Notes: generated by a model not told the origin, from the letters alone. 64,000 nucleotides of DNA from Marinobacter szutsaonensis (GCF_039523335.1 NZ_BAAAFC010000001.1:2666001-2730000), one strand, 5' to 3'; shown: positions 36,637-45,440, counted from the stretch's first letter. Made by a program: numbers and translations.

Positions 36637-37485
36637 ATGGTTGAGTACCACGAAGTAGGAAAAAAGCCGAATCTGATCGGAACTGACGCTCCCCGGCCTC
36701 AGGATAAAAACCCCAGAGGGGTTGACCGGATCATTGCCATCGCCTCGGGCAAGGGTGGCGTTGGCAAATCCACCGTATCGTCCAACCTGGCCGTTGCTCT
36801 GGCCTCGAAAGGTCTCAAGGTCGGCCTGCTGGATGCGGATGTCTATGGCCCGAGCCAGCCCCGTATGCTGGGGGTTTCCGGGCGACCTTCCAGCCCGGAT
36901 GGCAGCACCATTCTGCCTTTGAGAAACCACGGGGTAACGCTGATGTCCCTGGGCCTGATGGCCCCTGATGATGAAGCCATCGTCTGGCGCGGGCCGATGT
37001 TGATGGGCGCCCTGCAGCAGATGATGAATCAGGTGGAGTGGGGCCGGCTGGACGTACTGCTGGTGGATCTGCCGCCCGGCACCGGTGACGTCCAGATGAC
37101 CCTGAGCCAGAAATTCTTCGTGGCCGGTGCGGTCGTGGTCTCGACGCCCCAGGACATCGCCCTGATGGATGCCCGCAAGGGGATCGATATGTTCAAGCGG
37201 ATGGACGTGCCGCTGTTTGGGCTGATCGAAAACATGGCCTCGTTTATCTGTGATGGTTGCGGTAAAGAGCACCATCCCTTCGGACACGGCGGTGCGCGAG
37301 CGGAGGCAGAGAAACTGGGTGCGCCTTTCCTGGGAGAGATTCCGCTGGATCTCGATATCCGGGTCGGTTCCGACGGCGGTGTCCCGATTGTGGTGTCGAA
37401 GCCGGACAGCCCCCAGGCGCAGGCTTTCCAGCGCATTGCTGATGAAATTGTCGCCTCTGACGTCTACGCCCGGGCTATCCAATGA
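36637..37485 (+). CDS. apbC: Mrp/ApbC-family P-loop ATPase
   Basis: A 282-aa MRP/NBP35 family protein, Walker A deviant [10 protein letters not shown] near residues 31-41, and the family motifs [12 protein letters not shown] and [10 protein letters not shown]. These ATPases carry and transfer 4Fe-4S clusters. The CxxC-type region reads [10 protein letters not shown]. Context points to cluster delivery to the formate dehydrogenase subunits or the neighbouring ferredoxin. The next gene overlaps by 4 nt. Confidence 0.85.
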   Translation: MVEYHEVGKKPNLIGTDAPRPQDKNPRGVDRIIAIASGKGGVGKSTVSSNLAVALASKGLKVGLLDADVYGPSQPRMLGVSGRPSSPDGSTILPLRNHGVTLMSLGLMAPDDEAIVWRGPMLMGALQQMMNQVEWGRLDVLLVDLPPGTGDVQMTLSQKFFVAGAVVVSTPQDIALMDARKGIDMFKRMDVPLFGLIENMASFICDGCGKEHHPFGHGGARAEAEKLGAPFLGEIPLDLDIRVGSDGGVPIVVSKPDSPQAQAFQRIADEIVASDVYARAIQ

Positions 37486-38186
37486 TCGAGTCACCCCAGC
37501 TCCCGCCGTTACTGACCGGAGAAGTGGTACCCAGGCACACCGATCCTTTTGACAAGGCTGTCAGCCGGGCCATCGCGGGTGTCGATTCCGGCACGGTGTT
37601 CTACTCCGAGCAAGGCGACACCCTGCGCGCGGCCCTCGTTCTGGCGCCGGAAACACCCCTCGAAGAGGCGATTCAGGCGGTCTATGTCGCCCAGATAGGC
37701 CTGGCCGAGAGTCTAGGTGCACTGGCCCCGCCTGAAGTCCCTGTGCACTTTCAATGGCCCGACCGCATCAAGGTCAATGGTGCCCTCTGCGGAAGCGTTC
37801 GTTTCGCTGCGGATGTTTCGGACCCGAAGGCGTATCCCAATTGGCTAGTCATTGGCATTGAGGTGCCCTTTATCCCGATGACTGACGAGCCGGGAGAGAA
37901 TCCGAACGAAACCTGTCTGTACGAGGAAGGCTGCGTCGAGATTACTCCCATGGCGCTGCTGGAAAGTTGGTCCAAACACACCCTGTTGTGGCTGACCTAT
38001 TTCATGGACAGCGGCTTCGAGCGTGTCCACAACGAGTGGCGGCCACGCTGTGACACTCTGGGTAAAATGATCGATTATCCGAGGCCCGGACTCTTTGTCG
38101 GGCTGGACGAGAAAGGCCGGATGTTGTTGCGTGAGGGTGTCATGACCGAGACAGTGAGCCTGATTGAATTTTCGGAGCGCGTATGA
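37482..38186 (+). CDS. Biotin/lipoate protein ligase-like protein (DUF4444 type)
   Basis: A 234-aa protein of the BPL/LplA/LipB-like superfamily. The central stretch [19 protein letters not shown] resembles the WPND...KxxG ligase core, but the lysine of the canonical GKK-AG loop is replaced (GALCG), so ordinary ligase activity is doubtful. The C-terminal third matches a DUF4444-like domain. Its start overlaps the Mrp stop and its end overlaps the next gene, so it is part of the same maturation operon. Substrate or target protein unknown. Confidence 0.7.
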   Translation: MIESPQLPPLLTGEVVPRHTDPFDKAVSRAIAGVDSGTVFYSEQGDTLRAALVLAPETPLEEAIQAVYVAQIGLAESLGALAPPEVPVHFQWPDRIKVNGALCGSVRFAADVSDPKAYPNWLVIGIEVPFIPMTDEPGENPNETCLYEEGCVEITPMALLESWSKHTLLWLTYFMDSGFERVHNEWRPRCDTLGKMIDYPRPGLFVGLDEKGRMLLREGVMTETVSLIEFSERV

Positions 38187-38659
38187 AACTGGCACGAACC
38201 CTTCAGTTGGACATTTCTGACGAGAACGTTTTTGAAAAGCCTGCGCCCAGCGGCGAGTGGGCGATCTCCGGTGGCTTCGAATTTTCCAACTGGACCGAAG
38301 CGGATCTGAAGGGCAAGGCCCGCCAGGCGTTCAGTAACGGTTGGTACAGCATCGAGTCCGGTGGCCGTGCCAGTTTCGTGGGTGTCTGCAACATCACCGA
38401 GCCGGAACTGGAGCAGCTTCGCCGGACCCTGGCGCAGACCTTTGTTGACCGATACGGCGCGCCGGATATCGATGCGGCTTACCCGGTGGCCTGCGAAGAA
38501 ATCGACCAGATGCGCAGCATGTGTGAGGATTTCGAGGACAACACCCTGCTGATGGTCAGCCGCCGGCTGACCGATCTGGGCGTGGAGGAAACCTACCGTT
38601 CCCGGGCACCGCAGGATGCGTCACTGGAGGCCTTTGCGGTTCATGGCAGCTACGAGTGA
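38183..38659 (+). CDS. DUF6505-type conserved protein
   Basis: A 158-aa soluble protein overlapping the ligase-like gene by 4 nt. No signal peptide or membrane segment. Motifs such as GEWAISGGFEF, GKARQAFSNGW and ACEEIDQMRSMCEDFEDN recur in proteins encoded next to FDH ferredoxin/Mrp genes. Function unknown; context suggests assembly. It ends directly against the converging moeA gene, with no intergenic space. Confidence 0.65.
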   Translation: MKLARTLQLDISDENVFEKPAPSGEWAISGGFEFSNWTEADLKGKARQAFSNGWYSIESGGRASFVGVCNITEPELEQLRRTLAQTFVDRYGAPDIDAAYPVACEEIDQMRSMCEDFEDNTLLMVSRRLTDLGVEETYRSRAPQDASLEAFAVHGSYE

Positions 38660-39922
38660 CTACAGCCCGAAACTGCCGTAGGGAATAAACAGCACGGGGG
38701 TTCCCGGTTCAATCTGTCGGGCACTCTCGTCCAGATCCACCAGACCTTCGGACCAGGCCAGACCGGTGACCCGCCCCGAGCCTTCGGAGCCGAACACCTC
38801 AACCTGCCCATCACGGACCCGGGCGCGCAGCATCTCACTGCGGCCTGGCTTCTTGTTCTTGGAAAAGTTGGCGGGTACGAGGTAGCCCTGGGGTTCGAAC
38901 CACTCGGCTCCCGCCAGCAGTGCCATCGCCGGCGCACCAAATCGCAGCGCGCAGACCCAGGCGGCAACCGGATTGCCCGGCAACCCCACCACGGGCGTGC
39001 CTTTGAACATGGCCAGCGCCAGCGGGCGCCCTGGTTTGATCGCGATGCGCCAGTTGCTGATTTCGCCATGGGCTTTCAGGGTTTTCGACACATGATCCTC
39101 GTCCCCGGCGGAAACACCGCCACTGGTCAGAATCAGATCGCATTGCTCAGCGCCGCGCTCCAGTGCCGCTTTCACCTCTTCGGCCCGGTCCAGCGCATGG
39201 CCCAGGTCCACCAGCTCGTAGCCCAGCTGGGTCACCAGCGCGCTCAGCATCGGGCGATTGGCATCATAGATCTGCCAGTCGGTAACCGGGGAGCCGACGG
39301 GTTTGACTTCGTCACCGGTGGACAGCACGCCGACACGGAGCCGCTGATAGGCATCGACCGATTCGATACCCACGCTGGCGAGCACTGAGATCTGGGTAGG
39401 GGTCAGTCGAGTGCCGGCCGTGAGGATCAGGTCCCGGGCCTCGATGTCCTCGCCGGCTTTACGCCGATTGGCTCCCGCTTTCAACGTGCCATTCAGATGA
39501 AGTTGGCCATCGATGACCTCGCAATCCTCTTCAAGTACCACCGTGTCCGTGCCGGCCGGCATCACCGCGCCGGTCAGGATCCGGATCGCGTGGCCCTCGG
39601 GAACCTGCTCCATATAAGGTTCACCGGCGGCACTGCGGCCATCAACCAGGGGCATAGTGCGGGGTACCTCGGTTAAAGGTCCCGCAAACGCATAGCCATC
39701 AACCGCAGAATTGCTGCTGGGGGGATGGGCCCGAGGCGCATGGACATCGCTGGCCAGTATCCGGCCATTCAGCTGCGACAGCGGGACTGCCGGTTCCAGG
39801 CCCACCACCGGATGCAAGCGTGAACGTAACCGTTCCAGTGCTTCGTCCACCGGCGTCCAGTTCACCCCGGGGGGCAGGGCAAAACAATCGTTTCGAAGCG
39901 GTTTCATGGTGTTTCCGTTCAT
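38660..39922 (-). CDS. moeA: Molybdopterin molybdotransferase MoeA
   Basis: MoeA of 420 aa. It inserts molybdate (or tungstate) into adenylated molybdopterin. Family segments are present: SSNSAVDGYAFAG at the N-terminus, RILTGAVMPAGTDTVV, GDEVKPVG and LTSGGVSAGDEDHV, and PVVGLPGNPVAAWV. The ATG at 39922 overlaps the mobB stop by 4 nt; an internal ATG at 39907 is possible. Last gene of the fdhD-mobA-mobB-moeA operon. Confidence 0.9.
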   Translation of the reverse strand: MNGNTMKPLRNDCFALPPGVNWTPVDEALERLRSRLHPVVGLEPAVPLSQLNGRILASDVHAPRAHPPSSNSAVDGYAFAGPLTEVPRTMPLVDGRSAAGEPYMEQVPEGHAIRILTGAVMPAGTDTVVLEEDCEVIDGQLHLNGTLKAGANRRKAGEDIEARDLILTAGTRLTPTQISVLASVGIESVDAYQRLRVGVLSTGDEVKPVGSPVTDWQIYDANRPMLSALVTQLGYELVDLGHALDRAEEVKAALERGAEQCDLILTSGGVSAGDEDHVSKTLKAHGEISNWRIAIKPGRPLALAMFKGTPVVGLPGNPVAAWVCALRFGAPAMALLAGAEWFEPQGYLVPANFSKNKKPGRSEMLRARVRDGQVEVFGSEGSGRVTGLAWSEGLVDLDESARQIEPGTPVLFIPYGSFGL

Positions 39923-40410
39923 GGTTTTTCACGGTTCAGGATGAAATCAGCGATTCCGGGTACATCGTTTACGTCGTAAACCGGACCCGCAAAATCCGGA
40001 GTATAGTCCGCCGCTACGGCAATGATGCTGGCGTCTTCCCGGTAAAGGGGTGAACGGGAAGAATTTTGTCGGTGCACTTCAATTTTGGGGTGTGCATGGG
40101 TCTTGAATCCCTCAACGACCACCCAGTCGCAGGGGCCCAACCGTCTCAGCAGTTCATCCAGCGTCGGCTCCCTGGCTCCCCGAAGCTCGTGCATGATGGC
40201 AAAGCGCTGACCGCCCGCCAGGATGACTTCCCGGGCACCGGCCTCTCGGTGTTTGTAGCTGTCGGTGCCGGGTTGGTCCACATCCACCATGTGATGGGCG
40301 TGTTTGATCGAGTTGACGGTTAACCCTCTGCTGGATAACTCACGAATCAATGCACTGGCCAGAGTGGTCTTGCCCGAATTTTTCCAGCCTACGATGCCTA
40401 TAACGTTCAC
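39919..40410 (-). CDS. mobB: Molybdopterin-guanine dinucleotide biosynthesis adaptor MobB
   Basis: A 163-aa GTP-binding protein with Walker A GWKNSGKTTL at residues 8-17 and the MobB pattern IKHAHHMVDVDQPGTDSYKHREAGA. It assists MobA in making the guanine-dinucleotide form of the cofactor. It overlaps mobA and moeA by 4 nt on each side. Confidence 0.9.
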   Translation of the reverse strand: MNVIGIVGWKNSGKTTLASALIRELSSRGLTVNSIKHAHHMVDVDQPGTDSYKHREAGAREVILAGGQRFAIMHELRGAREPTLDELLRRLGPCDWVVVEGFKTHAHPKIEVHRQNSSRSPLYREDASIIAVAADYTPDFAGPVYDVNDVPGIADFILNREKP

Positions 40411-40994
40411 TTCAGATGCTGCTCCGCCCAGGCCAGATCTTCCGGCGTGTTGATGTTAAAAAAGTCGTCTTCTGCAAAAATCACCAGCGTCTCACCCTGG
40501 GCTTGTGTCCACTGGCGGATCTTGCGTACCCCGTCGTTCAGAGCGGCTCTCAGTTCCTCCCGCAACGCGACCTTCCAGCGGCCAAAGGTGGGCTGAGGCA
40601 CCCGGCCACGATCCGGATCCGGTGTCGCTGCCAAAACCACCGGTGTATCGTATTCGGAGAAGCGTTCGACCAGGTCCAGGGGGAAGGACGGGGTGTCGGC
40701 CGCGACACTGATCAGCCATTCGTGGCCCTGTTCGGCCGCCCAGTCCATGCCCGCCAGCACACCGGCCAGAGGCCCGGCATAGCCGGAGACAGAGTCGGCA
40801 ACCACCGGCAAACCCAGATCCTCGAAGCGGCTCAGGTCGCCGTTCGCATTCAATACCACGGCGTCCACCTGCGGCGTGATTCGATCGATGACGCGCTGGA
40901 TCAGGGAACGATCGCCCAACATCAGTCGCCCTTTATCGCCACCGCCCATGCGGTTGGCCTGGCCACCGGCCAGAATGACGGCGCACTCAGTCAT
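40407..40994 (-). CDS. mobA: Molybdenum cofactor guanylyltransferase MobA
   Basis: A 195-aa nucleotidyltransferase starting at 40994 (AAGGGG 6 nt upstream); an upstream reading extension lies inside fdhD and is rejected. The signature ILAGGQANRMGGGDKG (GTP-binding, LAGGxxxRMGG-DK) begins near residue 7. It attaches GMP to molybdopterin to give the MGD cofactor used by the formate dehydrogenase. It overlaps fdhD by 8 nt. Confidence 0.9.
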   Translation of the reverse strand: MTECAVILAGGQANRMGGGDKGRLMLGDRSLIQRVIDRITPQVDAVVLNANGDLSRFEDLGLPVVADSVSGYAGPLAGVLAGMDWAAEQGHEWLISVAADTPSFPLDLVERFSEYDTPVVLAATPDPDRGRVPQPTFGRWKVALREELRAALNDGVRKIRQWTQAQGETLVIFAEDDFFNINTPEDLAWAEQHLK

Positions 40995-41856
40995 GCTCTG
41001 CCCCTTTTCGACGCATTTTCTTGTCTTCATCGGGAACCTGCGACAGATCCTGATCGAACACCAGACGATGCTGACCACTAAGGCAGGTGAATTTCTTGCC
41101 CCGCATCCGCCCGATCAGCGTCAACCCGACCTGGCGGGCAATATCAACGCCCCAGGCGGTGAAGCCGGAGCGGCTGATCAGGGTCGGGATCCCCATCAGG
41201 GAGGTCTTGATCACCATTTCGGAGGTCAAACGGCCTGTGGTGTACAGCACCTTGTCGGCCGCAGAAATGTTGTTCTGGTGCATCCAGCCTGCGATCTTGT
41301 CGACCGCGTTGTGGCGCCCGACATCTTCCATATAGGCCAGGATCTGACGGCCCTGGCACAGGGCGGTGCCATGAATGGCTCCGGTTTCCATGTACAGGCT
41401 GGGCGTATGGTTGATCTGGTAGGACAGATCGTAGAAGGTGCTGGTGTGCACCGGCGTATCCGGTAGGGACAGTCCTTCAAGGCCGGCCATCATGTCACCG
41501 AACACCGTACCGACGGCGCAGCCGGAGGTACGGGTTTTCTTCTCCAGCTTGTCCTCGACGTCGGTCACACCGGCCGTGCGCACCACAGCGACTTCCAGTT
41601 CCTCGTCGAAATCAATTCCGGTGACCTGATCGGTCTCTTTCAGCATGCCCTGATTCAGGAGAAAGCCGAGCGCCAGGTACTCGGGATGATCGCCGATGGT
41701 CATCGCCGTCACGATTTCCTGGCTGTTCAGGTAGATGGTCAGGGGGCGTTCTTCGATCACGCTGATCGATTTACCCTGACCGGTTTCATCAATTCCCTCC
41801 ACCGCGCGGGAGAGCCGGGGATCTTTGGGATCGGGAAGTATGGGATCAATCGTCAT
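40987..41856 (-). CDS. fdhD: Formate dehydrogenase accessory sulfurtransferase FdhD, single-cysteine variant
   Basis: FdhD of 289 aa, the protein that carries sulfur from IscS to the metal centre of formate dehydrogenase. The usual CxxC loop is present only in part: the sequence reads TSGCAVGTVFG, so one cysteine remains and the second position is glycine. The downstream segments TGAIHGTALC, YMEDVGRHNAVDKIAG and LTSEMVIKTSLMGIPTLISRS are well conserved. It heads a four-gene cofactor operon in which all genes overlap. Confidence 0.9.
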   Translation of the reverse strand: MTIDPILPDPKDPRLSRAVEGIDETGQGKSISVIEERPLTIYLNSQEIVTAMTIGDHPEYLALGFLLNQGMLKETDQVTGIDFDEELEVAVVRTAGVTDVEDKLEKKTRTSGCAVGTVFGDMMAGLEGLSLPDTPVHTSTFYDLSYQINHTPSLYMETGAIHGTALCQGRQILAYMEDVGRHNAVDKIAGWMHQNNISAADKVLYTTGRLTSEMVIKTSLMGIPTLISRSGFTAWGVDIARQVGLTLIGRMRGKKFTCLSGQHRLVFDQDLSQVPDEDKKMRRKGAEHD

Positions 41857-41919
41857 GTTTGTTACAGCCGTTTCGTGGGTGCCGCAGACGAGTATTTACG
41901 GTCATCGTCAGAGATTAGC

Positions 41920-41955
41920 CTATTTGCCACTCGGGAAAAACAGCTGCTTACCGCC
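41920..41955 (-). pseudogene. Remnant of a tupA-like 3' end
   Basis: Read on the minus strand, 12 codons GGKQLFFPSGK plus stop align with the C-terminus of TupA (DGQQLFFPNAK plus stop) encoded 80 nt upstream; a run of 16 nt (CAGCTGTTTTTCCCGA) is identical in both. No start codon or rest of a gene is attached. It lies after the tupA terminator. It is best explained as the scar of a partial duplication or replacement of tupA. Confidence 0.6.
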
Positions 41956-41960
41956 AATAA

Positions 41961-41987
41961 AAAGCCCCAGCAGTGCCGGGGCTCTTT
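41961..41987 (-). terminator. Rho-independent terminator of the tupBCA operon
   Basis: On the minus strand the sequence reads AGCCCC-GGCACTGCT-GGGGCT followed by TTTTATT, a G+C-rich stem with a U-rich tail, 48 nt after the tupA stop. Confidence 0.8.
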
Positions 41988-42034
41988 GACTAGTGAAAAC
42001 AAGGGCCGGTTTGGTGGCCTCTTGTTCGGCAGAC

Positions 42035-42841
42035 CTATTTCGCGTTCGGGAAAAACAGCTGTTGTCCGTCCACCTTGAAGTCGGCGATGGCCTGCTGGCC
42101 ATCCGCGGAAATCAGCCAATTGTGCCATTGCTTGGCCAGATCGTGCTTGAGGTGCGGATGCTTCTCTTCGGAGAGCAACAGGCTGCCATACTGGTTGAAC
42201 AGTACTTCATCGCCTTCAAACAGCAGCGTCAGGTTCTGACGGTTGCCGAAGGCCACCCAGGTGGCGCGATCCGACATCACGTATGCATCCATCGCCGCGG
42301 CGGTGTTGAGGGTTGGCCCCATACCGCTGCCCAGTTCCCGGTACCATTCGCCCTCCGGTTCAACGCCGGCATTTTCCCAAAGACGCAATTCGGCGCGATT
42401 GGTGCCGCTGTCATCACCCCGAGAAGCGAACGGCGCCTCGGCTTCGGCAATGGCCGCGAATGCCTCGGAGGCACTTTGCGCTTCACTTATATTCGCGGGA
42501 TCGTCTTCAGGGCCGATAAGCACGAAGTCGTTGTACATGACATCGGCCCGTTCGGTGGCAAATCCGTTTTCGACGAAGCGCTCCTCGCCGGCGGTGTCGT
42601 GTACCAGAAGGCTATCGGCGTCGCCGCGGCGAGCGATTTCAAATGCCTGCCCGGTTCCCACGGCCACCACCCGCACTTCGATGCCGGTGGCTTCTTTAAA
42701 CTTCGGTAAAATGGAGTCGAACAGCCCTGAATTCTCGGTGGAGGTTGTCGAGGCCAGGGTGATGTAGTCTTCGGCGTAAGCGCTGAACGCCAGACCCAGG
42801 CTGGTCACGCCTGCGAGTACCAGGTTTAACGTTTTATTCAT
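42035..42841 (-). CDS. tupA: Tungstate ABC importer substrate-binding protein TupA
   Basis: Periplasmic protein of 268 aa with a signal peptide of about 22 residues (AYA-ED). The oxyanion-binding start is LASTTSTENSGLFD, the TTTS-type motif of TupA rather than of ModA, and further motifs are GTGQAFEIARRGDADSLLVHD and RGDDSGTNRAEL. It supplies tungstate, and possibly molybdate, for the formate dehydrogenase. Last gene of tupB-tupC-tupA, after a 69-nt gap with AAAGGAG. Confidence 0.88.
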   Translation of the reverse strand: MNKTLNLVLAGVTSLGLAFSAYAEDYITLASTTSTENSGLFDSILPKFKEATGIEVRVVAVGTGQAFEIARRGDADSLLVHDTAGEERFVENGFATERADVMYNDFVLIGPEDDPANISEAQSASEAFAAIAEAEAPFASRGDDSGTNRAELRLWENAGVEPEGEWYRELGSGMGPTLNTAAAMDAYVMSDRATWVAFGNRQNLTLLFEGDEVLFNQYGSLLLSEEKHPHLKHDLAKQWHNWLISADGQQAIADFKVDGQQLFFPNAK

Positions 42842-42910
42842 CTTGTTTTCTCCTTTCGTGTAGTAAGGGCATCCGTCGGGTAACTACTTTACAAAGCCAA
42901 AAGAGCCGAC

Positions 42911-43654
42911 CTAATCGACCAGCTCGCCAGCAACAAACGCTTTCGCCTCTCGCGAGACGGGCGCTTCAAAAAAGGTTTCTGCGGGAGTGTGTTCGCGTAC
43001 TTTGCCTCCCGAGAGAAACAGGACATCTCCGGCCAGGCGTCTGGCCTGATGCAGATCGTGGGTGGTCATCACGATGCGCGTTCCGCGTTGATGAAACTCG
43101 CGCACGGCGGCCTCAACGGCCTTGATGGCCGCCGGATCGAGCGCGGAGGTGGGCTCATCCAGAAACAGTACCTGGGGTGAAAGCACCCAGGCGCGTGCCA
43201 GTGCCAGGCGCTGTTGCTGGCCGCCGGAGAGTACCCGTGCGGGTGTGTCGCTGCAGGCGGCAAGGCCAAAACGTTCCAGCGCATCAAACGCGAGCTTCGC
43301 ACGAGCCTTGCGTGGGACGTTATTCACGGCCAGCGCGTGAATCAGGTTGGCCACGGCCGAGCGGCGCAGAAGCACCGGCTGCTGAAACACCATCGCCTGG
43401 CGCGGGTTTCCCGCGCTTGACCAGGATACCCGCCCTTGAGAGGGCACGAGCAAACCGTGAGCCAGTCGCAGCAGAAGACTCTTACCCGCGCCGTTAGGCC
43501 CCATCACCAGAGTAGGGCCGGTGCCATCCAGCGTGAAGGAGCAAGGGCCCAGCAGCACCTTCTCCTCGTGGCTGAAGGCGACGTCCGCAAAGCACAGTGC
43601 CGGTGGCGGCAGGAGAGCGGACGAAACGAGCAGTGGAGCGTTAAACGAGGTCAT
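42911..43654 (-). CDS. tupC: Tungstate ABC importer ATPase TupC
   Basis: A 247-aa ABC ATPase with Walker A GPNGAGKS, signature LSGGQQQ, Walker B VLFLDEP and switch MTTHDLH. Its start overlaps tupB by 4 nt, which fixes its role as the ATPase of the tungstate importer. A short variable N-terminal extension (about 25 aa) precedes the ABC domain. Confidence 0.87.
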   Translation of the reverse strand: MTSFNAPLLVSSALLPPPALCFADVAFSHEEKVLLGPCSFTLDGTGPTLVMGPNGAGKSLLLRLAHGLLVPSQGRVSWSSAGNPRQAMVFQQPVLLRRSAVANLIHALAVNNVPRKARAKLAFDALERFGLAACSDTPARVLSGGQQQRLALARAWVLSPQVLFLDEPTSALDPAAIKAVEAAVREFHQRGTRIVMTTHDLHQARRLAGDVLFLSGGKVREHTPAETFFEAPVSREAKAFVAGELVD

Positions 43655-44349
43655 CCTGTCCGCCTCCTGGTCAGTTCACCCAGCATGTAAGCGCCTGCGT
43701 TAATCAGCATGACCAGCGTGAGCAGAACAATGCCCAGCCCCAGCGCCAGGGGCAGGTTGCCTTTGCCGGTTTCCAGCACGATGGCGGTCGTCATCACCCG
43801 GGTAACCCCATCAATGTTGCCGCCCACCATCATCACCGCGCCCACTTCGGCGCTGGCGCGGCCAAATCCGGCCAGTAGAACGGTCAACAACGCAAAACGG
43901 GCGTCCCACAACAGGGTGGGCATCATGCGTGCGCGTGACATGCCCAGTGAAACAAATTGCTCGCGATATTCACCCAGCATCTCTTCTACCTTCTGGCGCG
44001 AGAGTGCGGCCAGAATCGGCAACACCAGCACCACCTGCGCAATGACCATCGCCCCCGGTGTAAACAGAAAACCCAGCTCACCCAGTGGCCCGGCCCGCGA
44101 CAGCAGTAAATACACCATGAGCCCGGCTACCACCGGAGGCAGTCCCATCAGGGCATTGAGTACGACAATCACCCCTCCGCGCCCTGGAAAACGCCACAGC
44201 GCAACCGCGGCTCCGAGGGGAAAGCCCAGCACCGCCGCGATCAGTACCGCCAGAAGCGAAACCTGGAGGGACAGCGCCACGATCTGAAACAGCGAGGCGT
44301 CGAGATTTAACAGTAGCGATAGCGCCACATAGAACGCATTATTTTCCAC
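43651..44349 (-). CDS. tupB: Tungstate ABC importer permease TupB
   Basis: Inner-membrane permease of 232 aa with five to six membrane segments and the conserved cytoplasmic loop FVSLGMSRARMMPTLLWDARFALLTVLLAGFGRASAEVGAV (EAA-like). It heads the tup operon and diverges from the HTH/PBP regulator gene, which suggests that the latter regulates it. Confidence 0.87.
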   Translation of the reverse strand: MENNAFYVALSLLLNLDASLFQIVALSLQVSLLAVLIAAVLGFPLGAAVALWRFPGRGGVIVVLNALMGLPPVVAGLMVYLLLSRAGPLGELGFLFTPGAMVIAQVVLVLPILAALSRQKVEEMLGEYREQFVSLGMSRARMMPTLLWDARFALLTVLLAGFGRASAEVGAVMMVGGNIDGVTRVMTTAIVLETGKGNLPLALGLGIVLLTLVMLINAGAYMLGELTRRRTG

Positions 44350-44466
44350 AGCTGCGTTTCTCCTTGTTATTGAGCATCGTGGCGTTTATAGCTACGCTTT
44401 GCACAGCCTGCTGAAAAATATGCAGCCAAAAACAGTCCTGTGCTTTCCGCACCGCAGGAGAGAAAG
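44350..44466. promoter_or_regulatory. Divergent promoter region tupB / regulator
   Basis: 117 nt between divergent genes. It contains a short dyad GCGT/ACGC with 8-nt spacing (44382-44397) and another GCTG/CAGC; either could be the binding site of the neighbouring metal-responsive regulator. Weak evidence. Confidence 0.3.
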
Positions 44467-45351
44467 ATGCCCCTTCCCGTTTACCTCACCACGGCCGAAG
44501 TTGCCGAGTATCTACGCCTGAAAGAGCGCAAAGTCTACGATCTGGTCAGCCAGGGCGTTATTCCCTGTGTGCGGGTGACAGGAAAACTTTTGTTTCCGCG
44601 GCAGCGAATTGATTTGTGGTTGATGAACCATCTGGAGGGTGATGACGCCGTCAGCTCTCCGATTCCGCCGGTGTTGGCAGGCAGTCAGGATCCCCTGCTG
44701 GAGTGGGCCGTGAAGGAAAGCGGCGCGGAGCTGGCATTGCTTTGTCAGGGAAGCGGCGACGGCGTACAGCGATTGGTTGACGGGCGCGCGATGCTGGCAG
44801 GCATGCATATCTGGCATGCTGAAAGCCAGCGTTACAATGACCCTGCCACGCTGGGACTGAGCGGGATGCGCGATCTGGTGCTGATCCGATGGGCAAAACG
44901 CCAACAAGGACTTCTTGTAGCTGTAGATAATCCTCACCAACTTGCGCGGCTTGAGGATATTGCTCGCCCCGGCGTACGTCTGGCGCATCGCCAGCCTGAT
45001 GCTGGCGTCAGCCATTTGCTGCAGAGCCTGCTCGCCCGACACCGCATCGATGCCACGCAGCTTACGTGGGCCGATCACCCATCGCTCAGCGAGGACGATC
45101 TCGCTTTGGCCATTCGCCAGGGCGAAGCGGATATCGGTCTGGGAATCGAAGCGGCGGCGCGGCGTCAGGGGCTGGCTTTTATTCCTCTGCAGCAGGAGCA
45201 TTTTGATCTGGCCATGCGCCGGCGTCACTACTTTGAGCCGGCCATGCAACGGCTGCTGGCGTTTGCCGGTACCGAGCGTTTCGTACAGCGCGCCGATGCC
45301 CTTGGTGGTTACGATATCAGTGAACTGGGACGGGTGGTGTACAACGCCTGA
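44467..45351 (+). CDS. HTH-PBP-domain regulator, probable tungstate/molybdate-responsive
   Basis: A 294-aa fusion: an excisionase/MerR-like helix-turn-helix in the first 55 residues (LTTAEVAEYLRLKERKVYDL) and then a periplasmic-binding-protein-like domain from about residue 70 on (PF12727-like), lacking any signal peptide. The ATG at 44467 follows GGAG. Such proteins sense the oxyanion or cofactor in the cytoplasm in bacteria without classic ModE. It is divergent from tupBCA and upstream of the molybdate transporter gene. Confidence 0.75.
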   Translation: MPLPVYLTTAEVAEYLRLKERKVYDLVSQGVIPCVRVTGKLLFPRQRIDLWLMNHLEGDDAVSSPIPPVLAGSQDPLLEWAVKESGAELALLCQGSGDGVQRLVDGRAMLAGMHIWHAESQRYNDPATLGLSGMRDLVLIRWAKRQQGLLVAVDNPHQLARLEDIARPGVRLAHRQPDAGVSHLLQSLLARHRIDATQLTWADHPSLSEDDLALAIRQGEADIGLGIEAAARRQGLAFIPLQQEHFDLAMRRRHYFEPAMQRLLAFAGTERFVQRADALGGYDISELGRVVYNA

Positions 45352-45383
45352 TTGGCGCCAATAATCAATAGGCGAATGAAATT

Positions 45384-45413
45384 GGGGTCAGAAGAAAGCC
45401 TTCTTCTGACCCC
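45384..45413. repeat. 30-nt perfect inverted repeat
   Basis: GGGGTCAGAAGAA and TTCTTCTGACCCC are perfect 13-nt arms around AGCC, located between the regulator and the MOT1-type gene. No U-tract follows. GGGGTCAG-headed palindromes of this sort occur dispersed in gammaproteobacterial genomes as REP-like elements; it could also act as a terminator. Confidence 0.6.
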
Positions 45414-45440
45414 GGGGACAGGATAAAACTCGGAGCCTGC

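Noticed and set aside
45384..45413. Inverted repeat as the end of a transposon
   Set aside because: No matching second copy or transposase lies within the window; kept only as a REP-like repeat or terminator.
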